The notes beneath the pieces are model-generated. The model was not told where the DNA came from. It searched no databases and saw nothing but the letters and a program-made list of their open reading frames with translations. This document shows positions 25,682 to 35,302 of a stretch of DNA of 64,000 nt, piece after piece. The first letter of the stretch is position 1; every line of letters starts with the position of its first letter. Source of the DNA: Pusillimonas sp. UBA3987 (GTDB lineage: Bacteria > Pseudomonadota > Gammaproteobacteria > Burkholderiales > Burkholderiaceae_B); the NCBI GenBank assembly GCA_002384935.1, contig DGCD01000006.1:1-64000 (forward strand). The letters are read 5' to 3'. The translations under genes and the position numbers were made by a program.

Positions 25682-26905
25682 TCAGGTATTTAGCGTAACA
25701 GATCGGTGCCGCACAACCGGCCCTTCCTTGATCGGCAGATTAACCAGCGCGGCAATAATGGCCAGCGCCATATCGGCGTACCACATCCACATAAAATCGC
25801 CGAAGTGCGTTATTGCCAAGCCGCCCAGCCAGGCACCCAAAAAACCACCCAACTGATGGGAAAACAGCGTCAGACCGAACAAGGTCGCCAGATAGCGCGT
25901 ACCAAACAACTTGCCTACGATAGCTGCCGTTGGCGGGACGGTCGCCAGCCAAGTGAAGCCCAAGCCAGCGGCAAAGATATAAAACACCCACTCGGTTCGC
26001 GGCATCATCAAATACCATGCAATCAACACGGCACGTGACCCGTACATGACCGCCAATATGTATTTGCTTCGATATTTGGACACACAGTTGCCCGCATAAA
26101 TACTGCCCACAATATTCGCCAGACCAATAATCGCAAGCGACCAACTGGCAACGGAAGGCGGCAGCCCGCATAAATCGACTTCACCTGGCAAGTGGGTCAC
26201 TAAAAACGCAATGTGAAACCCACATGTAAAAAACCCCAGATGCAACAACCAATAACTGCGGTCACGCGAAGCGGCCCGCACCGCTTCACCCAGGCGCTGT
26301 TCACCCGCAACCGGCGCAGGTGGTGCACCCCCGCTTTTCACAAGGCGACTGATTAAAGGCAAAGAAGCCAGCGCCACCAGCGCCATTGCCCATAACGCAC
26401 CCATCCAGCCAACCGCCTGTATGAGCTTTTGCACGACAGGCGCAAAGACAAACTGGCCAAAGGAACCACCGGCATTAATCACACCTGAAGCTGTCCCGCG
26501 CGACTCCTCGGGCAATCGTGCCGCCGCGGCACCGATCAACACCGAAAAACTGCCAATACCCGACCCGATGGATGCAAGCAGCCCCAATGCCACAGTCAGG
26601 CCAAAACCTTCCGTCATGAAAGGCGCAACCGCGCAGCCCAAAGCAAGAATAAGCAACCCGGCCGCCAAAACACGCTGGGGACCATAGCGGTCGGCCACCG
26701 CACCCGCAACAGGCTGAATGGCACCCCAGGTGAATTGACCAATAGCCATTGCCAGACTAATGGTGGCAATGCTCATCCCGGTTGATGCGTTGATCGGGCT
26801 AATGAAAAGCCCAAAAGTTTGCCGGATACCCATGGTAACCGTGAGGATGCCGGCGGCTGACAATGTCACGGCCATGACACCTGGGTGGCGCAGGGAGTAA
26901 AACAT
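25682..26905 (-). CDS. MFS transporter
   Basis: The 407-residue protein has twelve hydrophobic segments in two halves, with a motif A-like VADRYGPQRVLAAG after helix 2 and a cytoplasmic loop in the middle. GIRQTFGLFISPI and the repeated structure are those of the oxalate/formate-antiporter-like or NarK-neighbour branch of MFS; the substrate is unknown. The start at 26905 follows an AGAG site; the frame continues upstream to 26956 without one. It is convergent with benE (10 bases apart). Confidence 0.85.
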   Translation of the reverse strand: MFYSLRHPGVMAVTLSAAGILTVTMGIRQTFGLFISPINASTGMSIATISLAMAIGQFTWGAIQPVAGAVADRYGPQRVLAAGLLILALGCAVAPFMTEGFGLTVALGLLASIGSGIGSFSVLIGAAAARLPEESRGTASGVINAGGSFGQFVFAPVVQKLIQAVGWMGALWAMALVALASLPLISRLVKSGGAPPAPVAGEQRLGEAVRAASRDRSYWLLHLGFFTCGFHIAFLVTHLPGEVDLCGLPPSVASWSLAIIGLANIVGSIYAGNCVSKYRSKYILAVMYGSRAVLIAWYLMMPRTEWVFYIFAAGLGFTWLATVPPTAAIVGKLFGTRYLATLFGLTLFSHQLGGFLGAWLGGLAITHFGDFMWMWYADMALAIIAALVNLPIKEGPVVRHRSVTLNT

Positions 26906-27052
26906 GAGAGTCTCTTCAACGATGTTTCGCGGATGTGGCCGCAACCGCGACAGCATCTACAACGCTTTCATAGTGAAAGCCCGGCCACGAGAATGGAACG
27001 GGGCCTTTCACACCCAGCAAGATTATCCCCGCGAAGAGACATTAAATCAAAT

Positions 27053-27087
27053 AAAAAACGGTGCGATCCCGCAAAGGCATCGCACCG
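27053..27087 (-). terminator. Intrinsic terminator after the DUF4168 gene
   Basis: On the minus strand a nine-base-pair stem (27079-27087 with 27059-27067) with an 11-base loop is followed by six T residues. It lies 30 bases past the stop of the DUF4168 gene. Confidence 0.8.
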
Positions 27088-27118
27088 CATAAGACAAACG
27101 AGAGAAAACAGGGATAAT

Positions 27119-27514
27119 TTATTGCGCGATACCCTGGATGCGCTGAGCCAATGCGGGATCCTGCTGTGCTGCCTGGTTGATCATCATGAACTGATCAACA
27201 CTGATGCCCTCTTTTTCAACGGCGGAAATCATTTTCTGGTCAGCTTCTTCCAGTACCTTCTGCTGCTCGGTGGGATCTTCAGCTTCCTGCAACTTAGGCG
27301 CGTAGTCTTGGGAAATAACCGCCACTTTCTGCGAGGCCGCTACAAACTTCTGCAAGTCTGTATCAGAAAACTGCGAGGAATCCACTGCCTGGGGTTGTGA
27401 TGTAACCGACCCCTGAGGTGCGCCGGATTGCTGAGCCCCCACCATAAACGGCGCAGACGCCAGGCCCATTGCCAGGACAGCGGCGGAAACGGTTCGTTTA
27501 AACATGCTAGGCAT
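27119..27514 (-). CDS. DUF4168 domain exported protein
   Basis: The 131-residue protein has a signal peptide (cut near VGAQQ) followed by a glutamine-rich linker and a helical DUF4168 domain with SDTDLQKFVAASQKVAVI and DQFMMINQAAQQDPALAQRI. The domain is widespread and of unknown function. The start at 27514 follows AAGGAG. It is monocistronic with its own terminator, and the composition suggests a small periplasmic protein. Confidence 0.85.
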   Translation of the reverse strand: MPSMFKRTVSAAVLAMGLASAPFMVGAQQSGAPQGSVTSQPQAVDSSQFSDTDLQKFVAASQKVAVISQDYAPKLQEAEDPTEQQKVLEEADQKMISAVEKEGISVDQFMMINQAAQQDPALAQRIQGIAQ

Positions 27515-27689
27515 AGAATCTCCTTAAGACTTAATATTGAAGTTCTACCCTAACAACCCTGAACGCAGGCTTAAAGACTTCAGCGTTTGTTATAGTTATT
27601 GAAATTAACAAGATGTTTCCTGAAAACCGGGAAACCCCCTTTTTGTATTTTTTGGATACACTTATACTGGATTTTCCCATCTAGACACT

Positions 27690-28070
27690 ATGGAAAAACT
27701 GCGACTAGACAAATGGTTATGGGCTGCGCGCTTTTACAAGACCCGCAGCCTTGCCGTGCAAGAAATCAATAAAGGGCGTGTTGCCGTCAATGGGCAAACA
27801 GCCAAACCGGCACGTGAGATTGCGCCTGGTGACGTCATCACGGTCAGAAAAGAAGATCCTGCCATCGTCATCAAGGTACAAGGCATCAGTGCCATTCGCG
27901 GTCCTGCGCCCAAGGCGCGGGAACTGTACCAAGAAACGGCCGAAAGTGTCGCTGCGAGGGAGAAGGCCGCCGAAATGCGGCGGCTTGCCCCGGAGCCCTC
28001 TATCGACATGCCCATGGGGCGCCCCACTAAGCGCGACCGTCGCGAGCTGTCTCGCTTCAGGGGGAAATAA
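27690..28070 (+). CDS. hslR: Heat shock protein 15, S4-domain ribosome rescue factor
   Basis: Hsp15 binds free 50S subunits that carry a stalled nascent chain and helps recycle them. The 126-residue protein begins with an S4 RNA-binding domain, MEKLRLDKWLWAARFYKTRS to about residue 65, and ends in a basic tail (RPTKRDRRELSRFRGK). The 3' end overlaps the convergent acetoacetyl-CoA synthetase gene by 14 bases. Confidence 0.92.
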   Translation: MEKLRLDKWLWAARFYKTRSLAVQEINKGRVAVNGQTAKPAREIAPGDVITVRKEDPAIVIKVQGISAIRGPAPKARELYQETAESVAAREKAAEMRRLAPEPSIDMPMGRPTKRDRRELSRFRGK

Positions 28071-30054
28071 GCCCCGCCTCACGCAGGCACTGCCCGATTT
28101 GCTCCAAGGCCTGCGGATTGGCCAGGGCATCGCGATTATCGGTGCGAGCCGACCCGTTCAGCAGGCGCGCCACGGCCAGCTCCACTTTCTTGCCGCTGCG
28201 GGTATAGGGAATGTCCGGAACCACCAAGATATGTCGCGGCACATGCCGCGGACTGGCTCCTTCCCGGATGCGCGTGCGTAATTCCTTGACCAGCGCGTCA
28301 CTTAATGCATGGCCTTGCGCGGGCACAACAAGCAACACCACTTCCACATCACCATCCACCTGGCGCCCCACCACCAGGCTATCCTTGACCGCATCCACCG
28401 TCTCAACCTGGCGATAAATCTCGGCCGTGCCAATGCGCACCCCACCCGGGTTCAGCGTGGCATCGGAACGCCCATAGATAATGGCACCGCCCGTGTCGGT
28501 AAACTCAATAAAATCACCGTGCGCCCACACCCCGGGGTAAGTATCGAAGTAGGCCTCGTGGTACCGACGACCCTCAGGATCGTTCCAGAACGCCACCGGC
28601 ATCGACGGCAACGGTTGCCTGCACACCAGTTCACCCCGCCCCGCCTGCATCTCATGACCTTGTTCATCAAACGCCGTGACATCGGCCCCCAGCATCCGGC
28701 CCTGAATCTCGCCCCGGCGCACCGGCAGCGTAGGCACACACCCCACAAAGCAGCCGCAAATGTCGGTACCGCCTGCAATCGATCCCAATAAGGCATGGGG
28801 TACGCCCTCGCTGTAGAACCAGTCGTAATCCTCAGGCAAGAGCGGTGAGCCGGTCGAGAACACTACTCGCACCTTTTGCAGTTGATGTGTTTGCGCCGGC
28901 GCCAGGTTGGCCTTGCGACAACCGGCAATAAAGCGGGCGCTGGTACCGAAATGCGTTACACCCTCGTTCGCCGTCACGTCCCACAGAAAGTTTAAATTCG
29001 GATAACCGGGCGAGCCATCCACCGTGACCAGGCGTGCCCCGGTTAGCAGGCCCGAGGCCTGCCAATTCCACATCATCCAGCCGCAAGTGGTGAAATACAT
29101 GAGGCGATCGCCCGGACCGATATCGCCGTGCAGCATCAGTTCCTTGGCGTGATTCAACAAAATCCCGCCCGTGCCGTGCACAATACACTTGGGCTTGCCT
29201 GTGGTACCGGAAGAAAACAGAATATAAGCGGGGTGGTCGAACGCCACGGGGGTATAACTGGGCGCCTGCCCCTGCCCGGCTTGCAGGGCTGCCTCCCACG
29301 ACACCACGCCGGGGCCTTCGGGCAGCGCCTGCTCGGGCAATTGTTCAATCACCACGACCCCCTTTATCGATGGCAGCCCTTGGCGTATCGCCTGCAAATC
29401 CTCGGTGCGGCTGAACACCTTGCCACCGTAGCCATATCCATTGACCATCACCAGCAGGGACGGCTCAATTTGCGAGAACCGATCCAGAATGGCGCCCACC
29501 CCGAAATCGGGCGAGGCCGAGCTGAAAGTCGCCCCCATGCTGGTTGTGGCCAGCATCGCAACCAGCGCCTCATAGCCATTGGTCACAATGGCGGCCACAC
29601 GATCGCCCCGGGCAACCCCCTGTTTTCTGAAATAGGCCTCAAGCGCACCGGTGTCGGCCTTTAATTGCGCATAACTGCGACGCAGTACCGACCGGGTTTC
29701 GCAGTACGCCACCACCGCCTCATCGTTGGCCCGTTCGCCCTCGGCCAGCCTAAGTAGATTCTGGGCAAAGTTCAATGTCATGCCCGGAAACCACTGGGCA
29801 CCCGGCATGCGGCGCTCGCCCAGGACGGCGGTAGCCGGCTCAACAGACGTTAAGCCGCAGTAATCCCACACCGCACGCCAAAAGGCATCAGGCTGGGAAA
29901 CAGACCAATGATGTAAATCGGTGTAGCCGGTAAATGCCGGGAGCTGATTTTGACTTTCTGGCTGCGTTTGCAAAACAAACTGTGTGAAACGGGACAACTG
30001 GGAGGCCTGAATTTGCTTTACATCAGGCTGCCATACAACTGGGTTAAGTTCCAT
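28057..30054 (-). CDS. Acetoacetyl-CoA synthetase
   Basis: This enzyme activates acetoacetate with ATP and CoA to acetoacetyl-CoA. The 665-residue protein has the acetoacetyl-CoA-synthetase N-terminal domain (WDYCGLTSVEP and PGAQWFPGMTLNFAQNLL), the AMP-binding loop ILFSSGTTGKPKCIVHG near residue 276, the WMMWNWQASGLLTGA segment and the C-terminal domain with the catalytic lysine in TRSGKKVELAV near residue 630. It ends the minus-strand catabolic operon, 20 bases after the AraC gene. Its base composition looks richer in G and C than the genes upstream. Next to a BKACE-type enzyme, which produces acetoacetate, its role in that pathway is a reasonable inference. Confidence 0.95.
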   Translation of the reverse strand: MELNPVVWQPDVKQIQASQLSRFTQFVLQTQPESQNQLPAFTGYTDLHHWSVSQPDAFWRAVWDYCGLTSVEPATAVLGERRMPGAQWFPGMTLNFAQNLLRLAEGERANDEAVVAYCETRSVLRRSYAQLKADTGALEAYFRKQGVARGDRVAAIVTNGYEALVAMLATTSMGATFSSASPDFGVGAILDRFSQIEPSLLVMVNGYGYGGKVFSRTEDLQAIRQGLPSIKGVVVIEQLPEQALPEGPGVVSWEAALQAGQGQAPSYTPVAFDHPAYILFSSGTTGKPKCIVHGTGGILLNHAKELMLHGDIGPGDRLMYFTTCGWMMWNWQASGLLTGARLVTVDGSPGYPNLNFLWDVTANEGVTHFGTSARFIAGCRKANLAPAQTHQLQKVRVVFSTGSPLLPEDYDWFYSEGVPHALLGSIAGGTDICGCFVGCVPTLPVRRGEIQGRMLGADVTAFDEQGHEMQAGRGELVCRQPLPSMPVAFWNDPEGRRYHEAYFDTYPGVWAHGDFIEFTDTGGAIIYGRSDATLNPGGVRIGTAEIYRQVETVDAVKDSLVVGRQVDGDVEVVLLVVPAQGHALSDALVKELRTRIREGASPRHVPRHILVVPDIPYTRSGKKVELAVARLLNGSARTDNRDALANPQALEQIGQCLREAGLISP

Positions 30055-30074
30055 CTGTTACCACTTCATTATCG

Positions 30075-31010
30075 TTAGGAGGGTTTTGCGCCAATACGAT
30101 AGTCCCTGGGAGACAAACCATACCGCTGTTTAAACGCACGGCTAAAATGCGCAACATCATTAAACCCCCAATAATACGCAACTTCTCCAATTGATCGGGA
30201 CGCTTGTACGGAAGAACTAATATCGTTCTTACAACGCTCCAACCGCATTGCCCAGACTTTTTTCATCAGCGACTCATCTTCGTTGGCAAATAACTCATAA
30301 ACATAACGTGTGGAAAGCCCCACCGCATCCGCAATTGACTTTGCCGTCAACTCACCATTTCGAAGGTTTTCCCGGATATACCGCAAAATACGCTGTCGGT
30401 GTAGCTGCTTAAGGCGAGAGGGAGAGCACGCCGTGTCTTTTACCAAACTGCTCATGGCAGCAGATAATACGTAAGGCAAGGAGTCGGAGATACGATCGGC
30501 AGTATCTTCGTCGAGCGTTGAAGCTAACGAAAAGACGCTGTCAAGCATGCCGCTAAACAAGGCCCCCGTCCCGGAACGCCCATTGATCACCCTGGCCGTA
30601 TGCTCGTCCCACTCAGGCACTAAACTACGCAGCGCCTCGGGTTCGATATAAACAGAGTGCGTAAGGATTTCACCCGTTTCAATATAAAACGGGCGGCTAG
30701 GGTCAATCATAAAAATATCGCCCGCCTCAATCCGGCTTTCGCGACCATCCTGTTGAACGAGTGCAACACCCTCTTTTTGCAACGTCACAAGTAAACGACC
30801 AGACCGCTGCCCAATCATTAACGAAGACGTAGAATGCGGGGAAAACCGTAATGCGGCAAAACGCAGATTGCGACCTCGATACGCTGACACTTTAGCGGCA
30901 AAGGGTTGTTGATCCGGCGAGCGAACTTCAAGCCCAACCGCGAACATCTTTTCCATTTCCTGTTGAAAAACGACCGGATTACAAGCAAGGTACTTTTCGT
31001 CGATTTTCAT
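30075..31010 (-). CDS. AraC-family transcriptional regulator of the catabolic cluster
   Basis: The 311-residue protein has an N-terminal AraC-binding-2/cupin-like sensor domain (about residues 1-190) and a C-terminal double helix-turn-helix (about 205-305) with SIADAVGLSTRYVYELF and the second helix pair SIGEVAYYWGFNDVAHFSRAF followed by YGLSPRDYR. The arrangement is that of XylS/FeaR-like activators that respond to aromatic compounds. It is embedded in the operon between permease and acetoacetyl-CoA synthetase genes, so it likely controls its own transcript and the divergent promoter region at 37600-37919. Confidence 0.9.
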   Translation of the reverse strand: MKIDEKYLACNPVVFQQEMEKMFAVGLEVRSPDQQPFAAKVSAYRGRNLRFAALRFSPHSTSSLMIGQRSGRLLVTLQKEGVALVQQDGRESRIEAGDIFMIDPSRPFYIETGEILTHSVYIEPEALRSLVPEWDEHTARVINGRSGTGALFSGMLDSVFSLASTLDEDTADRISDSLPYVLSAAMSSLVKDTACSPSRLKQLHRQRILRYIRENLRNGELTAKSIADAVGLSTRYVYELFANEDESLMKKVWAMRLERCKNDISSSVQASRSIGEVAYYWGFNDVAHFSRAFKQRYGLSPRDYRIGAKPS

Positions 31011-31025
31011 AACGGATTCCCATAA

Positions 31026-31799
31026 CTAAGATAACGTTCGACGCCAGCGCAGCATTTTGCGCTCGATAAACAGCAATAATGCAGAAGCAGAAAAACCAAC
31101 AAAACCCAACATGACAACACCGGCATATAACTCTGGTGTGCGGAAAGAGCGTTGCGCCATCAAAATACTTTGCCCCAACCCAGGTAACGATGCCTGCATT
31201 TCTGTCACTACGGCCAAAATAAGCGCTATCGCCAAACCCACTCTTGCCCCTGCCAGAATGTCGGGCAGCGCACTTGGAAGGGAAACTTTATAAAAGCGAT
31301 CCCACGCGCTCATCTTTAACACACTTGCCACTTCATATAAACGCTTATCGACCGAGGAAAAACCCTGAATCGCCGCGAGTAAAACCGGCCAGACCGACCC
31401 AAATGCAATGACCGCGGTAGACATCTGGTTGGATAAACCAAATGCAAGAATCGCGACAGGAATAATGGCGGACGCCGGCATCGGGCGTATAAACTCCAAT
31501 GTGGGCATAAGCAGTCGCTTGCACAACCCGGAACCCGCTATCAACGCCCCCAAAATCACGCCTAACACCGACGCCATTAACCAACCATAGAACATTCTGG
31601 TTACAGTCGCCGAAACAGGCCCCCAAGCCCGACCGTCAATTATTTGACTCCACAACTCGCCAAGCGTACGCGCCGGTGAAGGGAAAAACAAAGGGGAAAT
31701 AACTTCAAAAACCGAAAGAAGCTGCCACACCAGTAATAGAGCTGCAGCAAATACAATCGCGCCAAGATAATCAAACAGGCGTTTTGTGGAAGGTTTCAT
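31026..31799 (-). CDS. ABC transporter permease, nitrate/sulfonate/taurine type (second)
   Basis: The 257-residue protein has six hydrophobic segments and the BPD_transp_1 EAA-type loop (YEVASVLKMSAWDRFYKVSLPSALPDILAGARVGLAIA, shown by KMSAWDRFYKVSLPSALP near residue 165). It belongs to the SsuC/TauC branch. It overlaps the preceding permease gene by four bases. Having two different permease genes suggests a heterodimeric membrane channel. Confidence 0.9.
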   Translation of the reverse strand: MKPSTKRLFDYLGAIVFAAALLLVWQLLSVFEVISPLFFPSPARTLGELWSQIIDGRAWGPVSATVTRMFYGWLMASVLGVILGALIAGSGLCKRLLMPTLEFIRPMPASAIIPVAILAFGLSNQMSTAVIAFGSVWPVLLAAIQGFSSVDKRLYEVASVLKMSAWDRFYKVSLPSALPDILAGARVGLAIALILAVVTEMQASLPGLGQSILMAQRSFRTPELYAGVVMLGFVGFSASALLLFIERKMLRWRRTLS

Positions 31800-32563
31800 G
31801 ACCTATCCCCTTGTTTTGCCGCTTGAAAAGCAGGAGACCATTTATTTATTAGTTTCTGGCTATAGTGGCTTAACGCCCAGCCAACCAAACCGATCCAAAG
31901 CAACTGCGCATACATCACATCGAACCGCAGAGCCTGCTGCGCATTCATCATGCTGTGCCCCAACCCCCGTGGATTCAACACAATTTCTACGGTGACGGCA
32001 ACAACCAAAGAAATAGACAAGGCCAATTGCAACCCAACCGCAATTCTCCCGAATGCGGCGGGAAGAACAATTTTCCTGATTCTCTCAAAAGGTTGCATCT
32101 CAAGCACTTTTGCCACCTCAATCAAACCCGGCTCAATGCTCCTGACCGCCGAAATAGTAACGATCAAGACAGGCCAAATGCAGGCAAAAGCCACGACTGC
32201 AGCCTCCATCCGAACACCAAATCCATAAATCATGAGCGTTAAGGGGATTAAGGCAACCGAGGGAATGGGCCTGAGCAGGTCAATGGTGGGCCCCACTATT
32301 CGTTCTATACGTGGCGCCAAGCCTAGACCAATTCCTACTAGAACACCAACTAACGAGGCAATAAAAAAGCCCAAAAGTGCCGCCTCGAATGTTTGGGCCG
32401 TTGCACGAAAAATTGTCCCATCTAGCAAACCACTGTATAGCGCAACAAAAATGTCTGAGGGTTGTGACAAGGAGTCTCGTTTTAAATCGTCCATATGGCC
32501 CGCCAGTTCCCAAATCACAAACACAATGCCGGGAAAAATAGCACCTTGCCAATTCCTTAACAT
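31796..32563 (-). CDS. ABC transporter permease, nitrate/sulfonate/taurine type (first)
   Basis: The 255-residue protein resembles SsuC/TauC permeases, with six hydrophobic segments and the EAA loop segment KVLEMQPFERIRKIVLPAAF. It starts at the stop of the ATPase gene (one-base overlap region) and its own stop overlaps the next permease by four bases, so the three genes are translationally coupled. The partner permease downstream differs in sequence throughout. Confidence 0.9.
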   Translation of the reverse strand: MLRNWQGAIFPGIVFVIWELAGHMDDLKRDSLSQPSDIFVALYSGLLDGTIFRATAQTFEAALLGFFIASLVGVLVGIGLGLAPRIERIVGPTIDLLRPIPSVALIPLTLMIYGFGVRMEAAVVAFACIWPVLIVTISAVRSIEPGLIEVAKVLEMQPFERIRKIVLPAAFGRIAVGLQLALSISLVVAVTVEIVLNPRGLGHSMMNAQQALRFDVMYAQLLWIGLVGWALSHYSQKLINKWSPAFQAAKQGDRS

Positions 32564-33387
32564 CAGTGTCCCTCCAGCAATCCGAAAACATGGTGCCGAT
32601 GGGCCAGAAACTGCGGATCTTCCCGCGTTGTTAACTGACTCCGGGGATGAGGGATAGTGATCGGAATATCTTCGACGATACGCCCCGGGTTTGCCGCCAA
32701 CACAATGACTCTGTCGCCCAGATAAATAGCCTCTTCGAGGTCATGCGTAATGAAAACAACCGTCGTACCGTTCTGTTTCGCCAGACGCAACACCTCGTCT
32801 TGAAGACCTTGGCGGGTAATTGCGTCCAAAGCCCCAAAGGGCTCATCCATGAGCAATAATTTAGGGTCCTGGGCCAGGCAGCGCGCAATTTGCACGCGCT
32901 GCTGCATACCCCCTGACAATTGATGCGGGTACTGTTCTAACGCGTGACTCAGCCCCATCGTGTCGGCCAACGCCGCCACGCGTTGGCGATGCTCACGTTT
33001 GGGTATGCCACATGTTTCAAGTGTTAATGCAATATTTTGAGCGACGGTGCGCCAAGGCAGTAAAGCACGCCCGTAATCCTGAAATACCATTGCCCGATCG
33101 CGCGAGGGACCACAAACCTTCTCCCCCATAAATGCAATTTCCCCTAATGTTGGCGAAGTCAATCCGCACAACATTCTAAGTAATGTGGTTTTGCCACACC
33201 CGGATGCGCCAACAATGCACAAAAACTCGCCCTTCGAAACAGAGAAGCTAATTTCATTAATAATCGTTTTCGCCGCATCCCCTTCTCCGAACACCATGGA
33301 AATATTTTCCATGCTTAAAGCGGGCTGAGCATCATTACTAGACGCGGAGCTTGGCTGCAATGTCATATTGGGTTCCACAACCTTCAT
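32563..33387 (-). CDS. ABC transporter ATP-binding protein, nitrate/sulfonate/taurine type
   Basis: The 274-residue ATPase has Walker A GASGCGKTT near residue 58, the Q-loop FQDYGRALLPW, the signature LSGGMQQRVQIARC, Walker B KLLLMDEPFGALD and the H-loop FITHDLEEAI. These are the features of SsuB/TauB-like ATPases. The substrate is not visible from the ATPase. It precedes both permease genes in the operon. Confidence 0.93.
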   Translation of the reverse strand: MKVVEPNMTLQPSSASSNDAQPALSMENISMVFGEGDAAKTIINEISFSVSKGEFLCIVGASGCGKTTLLRMLCGLTSPTLGEIAFMGEKVCGPSRDRAMVFQDYGRALLPWRTVAQNIALTLETCGIPKREHRQRVAALADTMGLSHALEQYPHQLSGGMQQRVQIARCLAQDPKLLLMDEPFGALDAITRQGLQDEVLRLAKQNGTTVVFITHDLEEAIYLGDRVIVLAANPGRIVEDIPITIPHPRSQLTTREDPQFLAHRHHVFGLLEGH

Positions 33388-33475
33388 GTCAGTTCGAGTA
33401 AGGGGGGCTGCGCAGGAGATTGCCTGTTAAGCGGACCATGCTTGCCATACCCCCCTGGAGCGTCCTATGTAATGA

Positions 33476-34384
33476 TTAATAAATGAGTTTTGAAGTATCT
33501 ACCGTTGAAGAAATAAAGCCAACCTCCTTAAACATTTCGGCATATTCATCAAGTTCACTTTGCTCGATCGTCAGGGAATAAGGCACTTTAATTGTGGTCG
33601 TGTAACCCAAATACTTCTTTTCTATCTCCCTTGCCTGATCCGGATTGTTCTGAATAAACTGCACGGCTTCGGCGATCGCCTCGCGAAATGCCGGTGCAAC
33701 TTCAGGGTTCGCATCAAGCCACTTACGACTACCCGACCACATAACCCCCAGAATGTCAGGATCAACATCGGCAATGTAATCCGTCACGCGATAACCCGTG
33801 TTGTCTGCCAGAATACGAGATCTAAACGGCTCCAGAACCGGAACTGCGTCGATCGTTCCAGATTTGAGCAGATCGCGCATTTGGGGGAATGGGGCTTCTA
33901 CAATATTCACTTTGGAAACATCAACGCCTTCGTTCATCATCCACTTTCGCAGAAGCACATCTGCCACGCTGCGAATACCTGGCACCCCTATTCGCTTTCC
34001 CTCCAGGTCCTTTCCACTTTTAATGCCCGAGCCTTCTCGCGCCACCAAACTGAAAATCGCCGGATCCTTAACAAACCGCGTGGCTCCTACTATAGCGACC
34101 AGATCCAAACCGGCAGCAGACGTGTCGATTAATGCCGTAGGCGTCGTTGCTCCGATATTCAAACTACCCGACATCAGCGCCGCCGGAATATTGGATACGA
34201 TCGCAATCTTGTTCAACTCAACGTCTAACCCCCTGCTATCGAAATAGCCTTTCTCTTTGGCAACCATTGCAGGCAGCCAGTCTGCTGCAGGTGGATAACC
34301 AATGGCTACTTTAGTTTGCGCGTTAGCCACACTGGTCGTTAATGCAACAGTAAGGATGGCAACCAGCCTCAATAAGCTTTTCAT
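33476..34384 (-). CDS. ABC transporter substrate-binding protein, SsuA/THI5-like
   Basis: The 302-residue protein has a signal peptide ending near SVANAQ, then a two-lobed NMT1/SsuA-like binding domain (KVAIGYPPAADWLPAMVAKEKGYF and LMSGSLNIGATTPTALIDTSAAG). It delivers a small organic anion to the permeases encoded downstream. Its place behind ring-cleavage genes points to an aromatic acid or related ligand, which is inference; related importers for phthalates and other aromatics exist in this family. It sits 120 bases after the hydrolase gene. Confidence 0.88.
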   Translation of the reverse strand: MKSLLRLVAILTVALTTSVANAQTKVAIGYPPAADWLPAMVAKEKGYFDSRGLDVELNKIAIVSNIPAALMSGSLNIGATTPTALIDTSAAGLDLVAIVGATRFVKDPAIFSLVAREGSGIKSGKDLEGKRIGVPGIRSVADVLLRKWMMNEGVDVSKVNIVEAPFPQMRDLLKSGTIDAVPVLEPFRSRILADNTGYRVTDYIADVDPDILGVMWSGSRKWLDANPEVAPAFREAIAEAVQFIQNNPDQAREIEKKYLGYTTTIKVPYSLTIEQSELDEYAEMFKEVGFISSTVDTSKLIY

Positions 34385-34504
34385 GTTTCATGTCTCCTGA
34401 TTTATTATGTAAATAAAGTTCAAATGCGAACTAAAAACAACCTCATGCCGCTTTTTACAACATCAACTCAGACTGCTTTCTGTGGCGCCTTTAACAGATC
34501 TTCT

Positions 34505-35302
34505 TTATGCGTAGTCACAGTCAACAGGCGCATACACCTTTTTCAGGAAAGCGCCCACTGCCTCGGTGAAGGCCACGGGCTGTTCAATATTTCCCATATG
34601 CGCTGCCTTCTTCAGTGTGCATAAGTTGGCATTAACGAGATGCTTCGCAATTAATGCCGCTTTTGCCGGGGGAATAGCCGAATCCTCTTCCCCGGCAATA
34701 ACCAACACAGGCTGAGAGAGACATGACAGCATTTCCAGATGATTCAGCGCTTGTATCGCGCGAACGGCACTAACATATCCCTCGGTTGAAGTTCTTCGAA
34801 CAATGCCCTCCAACCATGCAATGGTTAACGGTGATCCAACATAGAAATCACGGGTGAACCATCTCTCCAAAGTCGGCAGGATTTGAGAATCAAATCCTGC
34901 CTCTCTGGTTTGTTCGACACGTGCATCCCATACCCGTGCAACAGCTGGGTCCGTTTTTGCTCCACTATGAGCCAAAACCAACGACCTAACCTTATCCGGA
35001 TACTTCAACGCAAATGCCTGGGCAATCATTCCACCCAACGAGAGCCCTACCAACGAAACCTCCGACACCGCCAACTCATGAAGAACCTCATTAACGGCAT
35101 CGGCGTAGCGCTCCATTGACATTTCACCGACGGGCTCAGGGCTATCGCCATGCCCCGGCAGATCGATCCGAACAACCCGGTAAACTGAAGACCATATCGC
35201 CACCTGAGGGGCCCACATTTCACTGTGTGTTGCAATAGAGTGAAGCAGCACAACGGTGGGAGCTGAACTGTTACCGTCTACCCTGTACGCGCATGTACTC
35301 AT
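34505..35302 (-). CDS. Alpha/beta hydrolase, enol-lactonase/ring-fission hydrolase like
   Basis: The 265-residue protein resembles PcaD/MhpC-type hydrolases: oxyanion segment LLHSIATHSEMW, nucleophile elbow GLSLGG (serine near residue 94), aspartate in AGEEDSAIPP and histidine in AAHMGNIE. Such enzymes hydrolyse enol-lactones or the C-C bond of meta-cleavage products. The ATG at 35302 overlaps the ligB stop as ATGA; a frame start at 35323 is less likely. In this operon it is one of two candidate hydrolases acting after ring cleavage. Confidence 0.87.
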   Translation of the reverse strand: MSTCAYRVDGNSSAPTVVLLHSIATHSEMWAPQVAIWSSVYRVVRIDLPGHGDSPEPVGEMSMERYADAVNEVLHELAVSEVSLVGLSLGGMIAQAFALKYPDKVRSLVLAHSGAKTDPAVARVWDARVEQTREAGFDSQILPTLERWFTRDFYVGSPLTIAWLEGIVRRTSTEGYVSAVRAIQALNHLEMLSCLSQPVLVIAGEEDSAIPPAKAALIAKHLVNANLCTLKKAAHMGNIEQPVAFTEAVGAFLKKVYAPVDCDYA

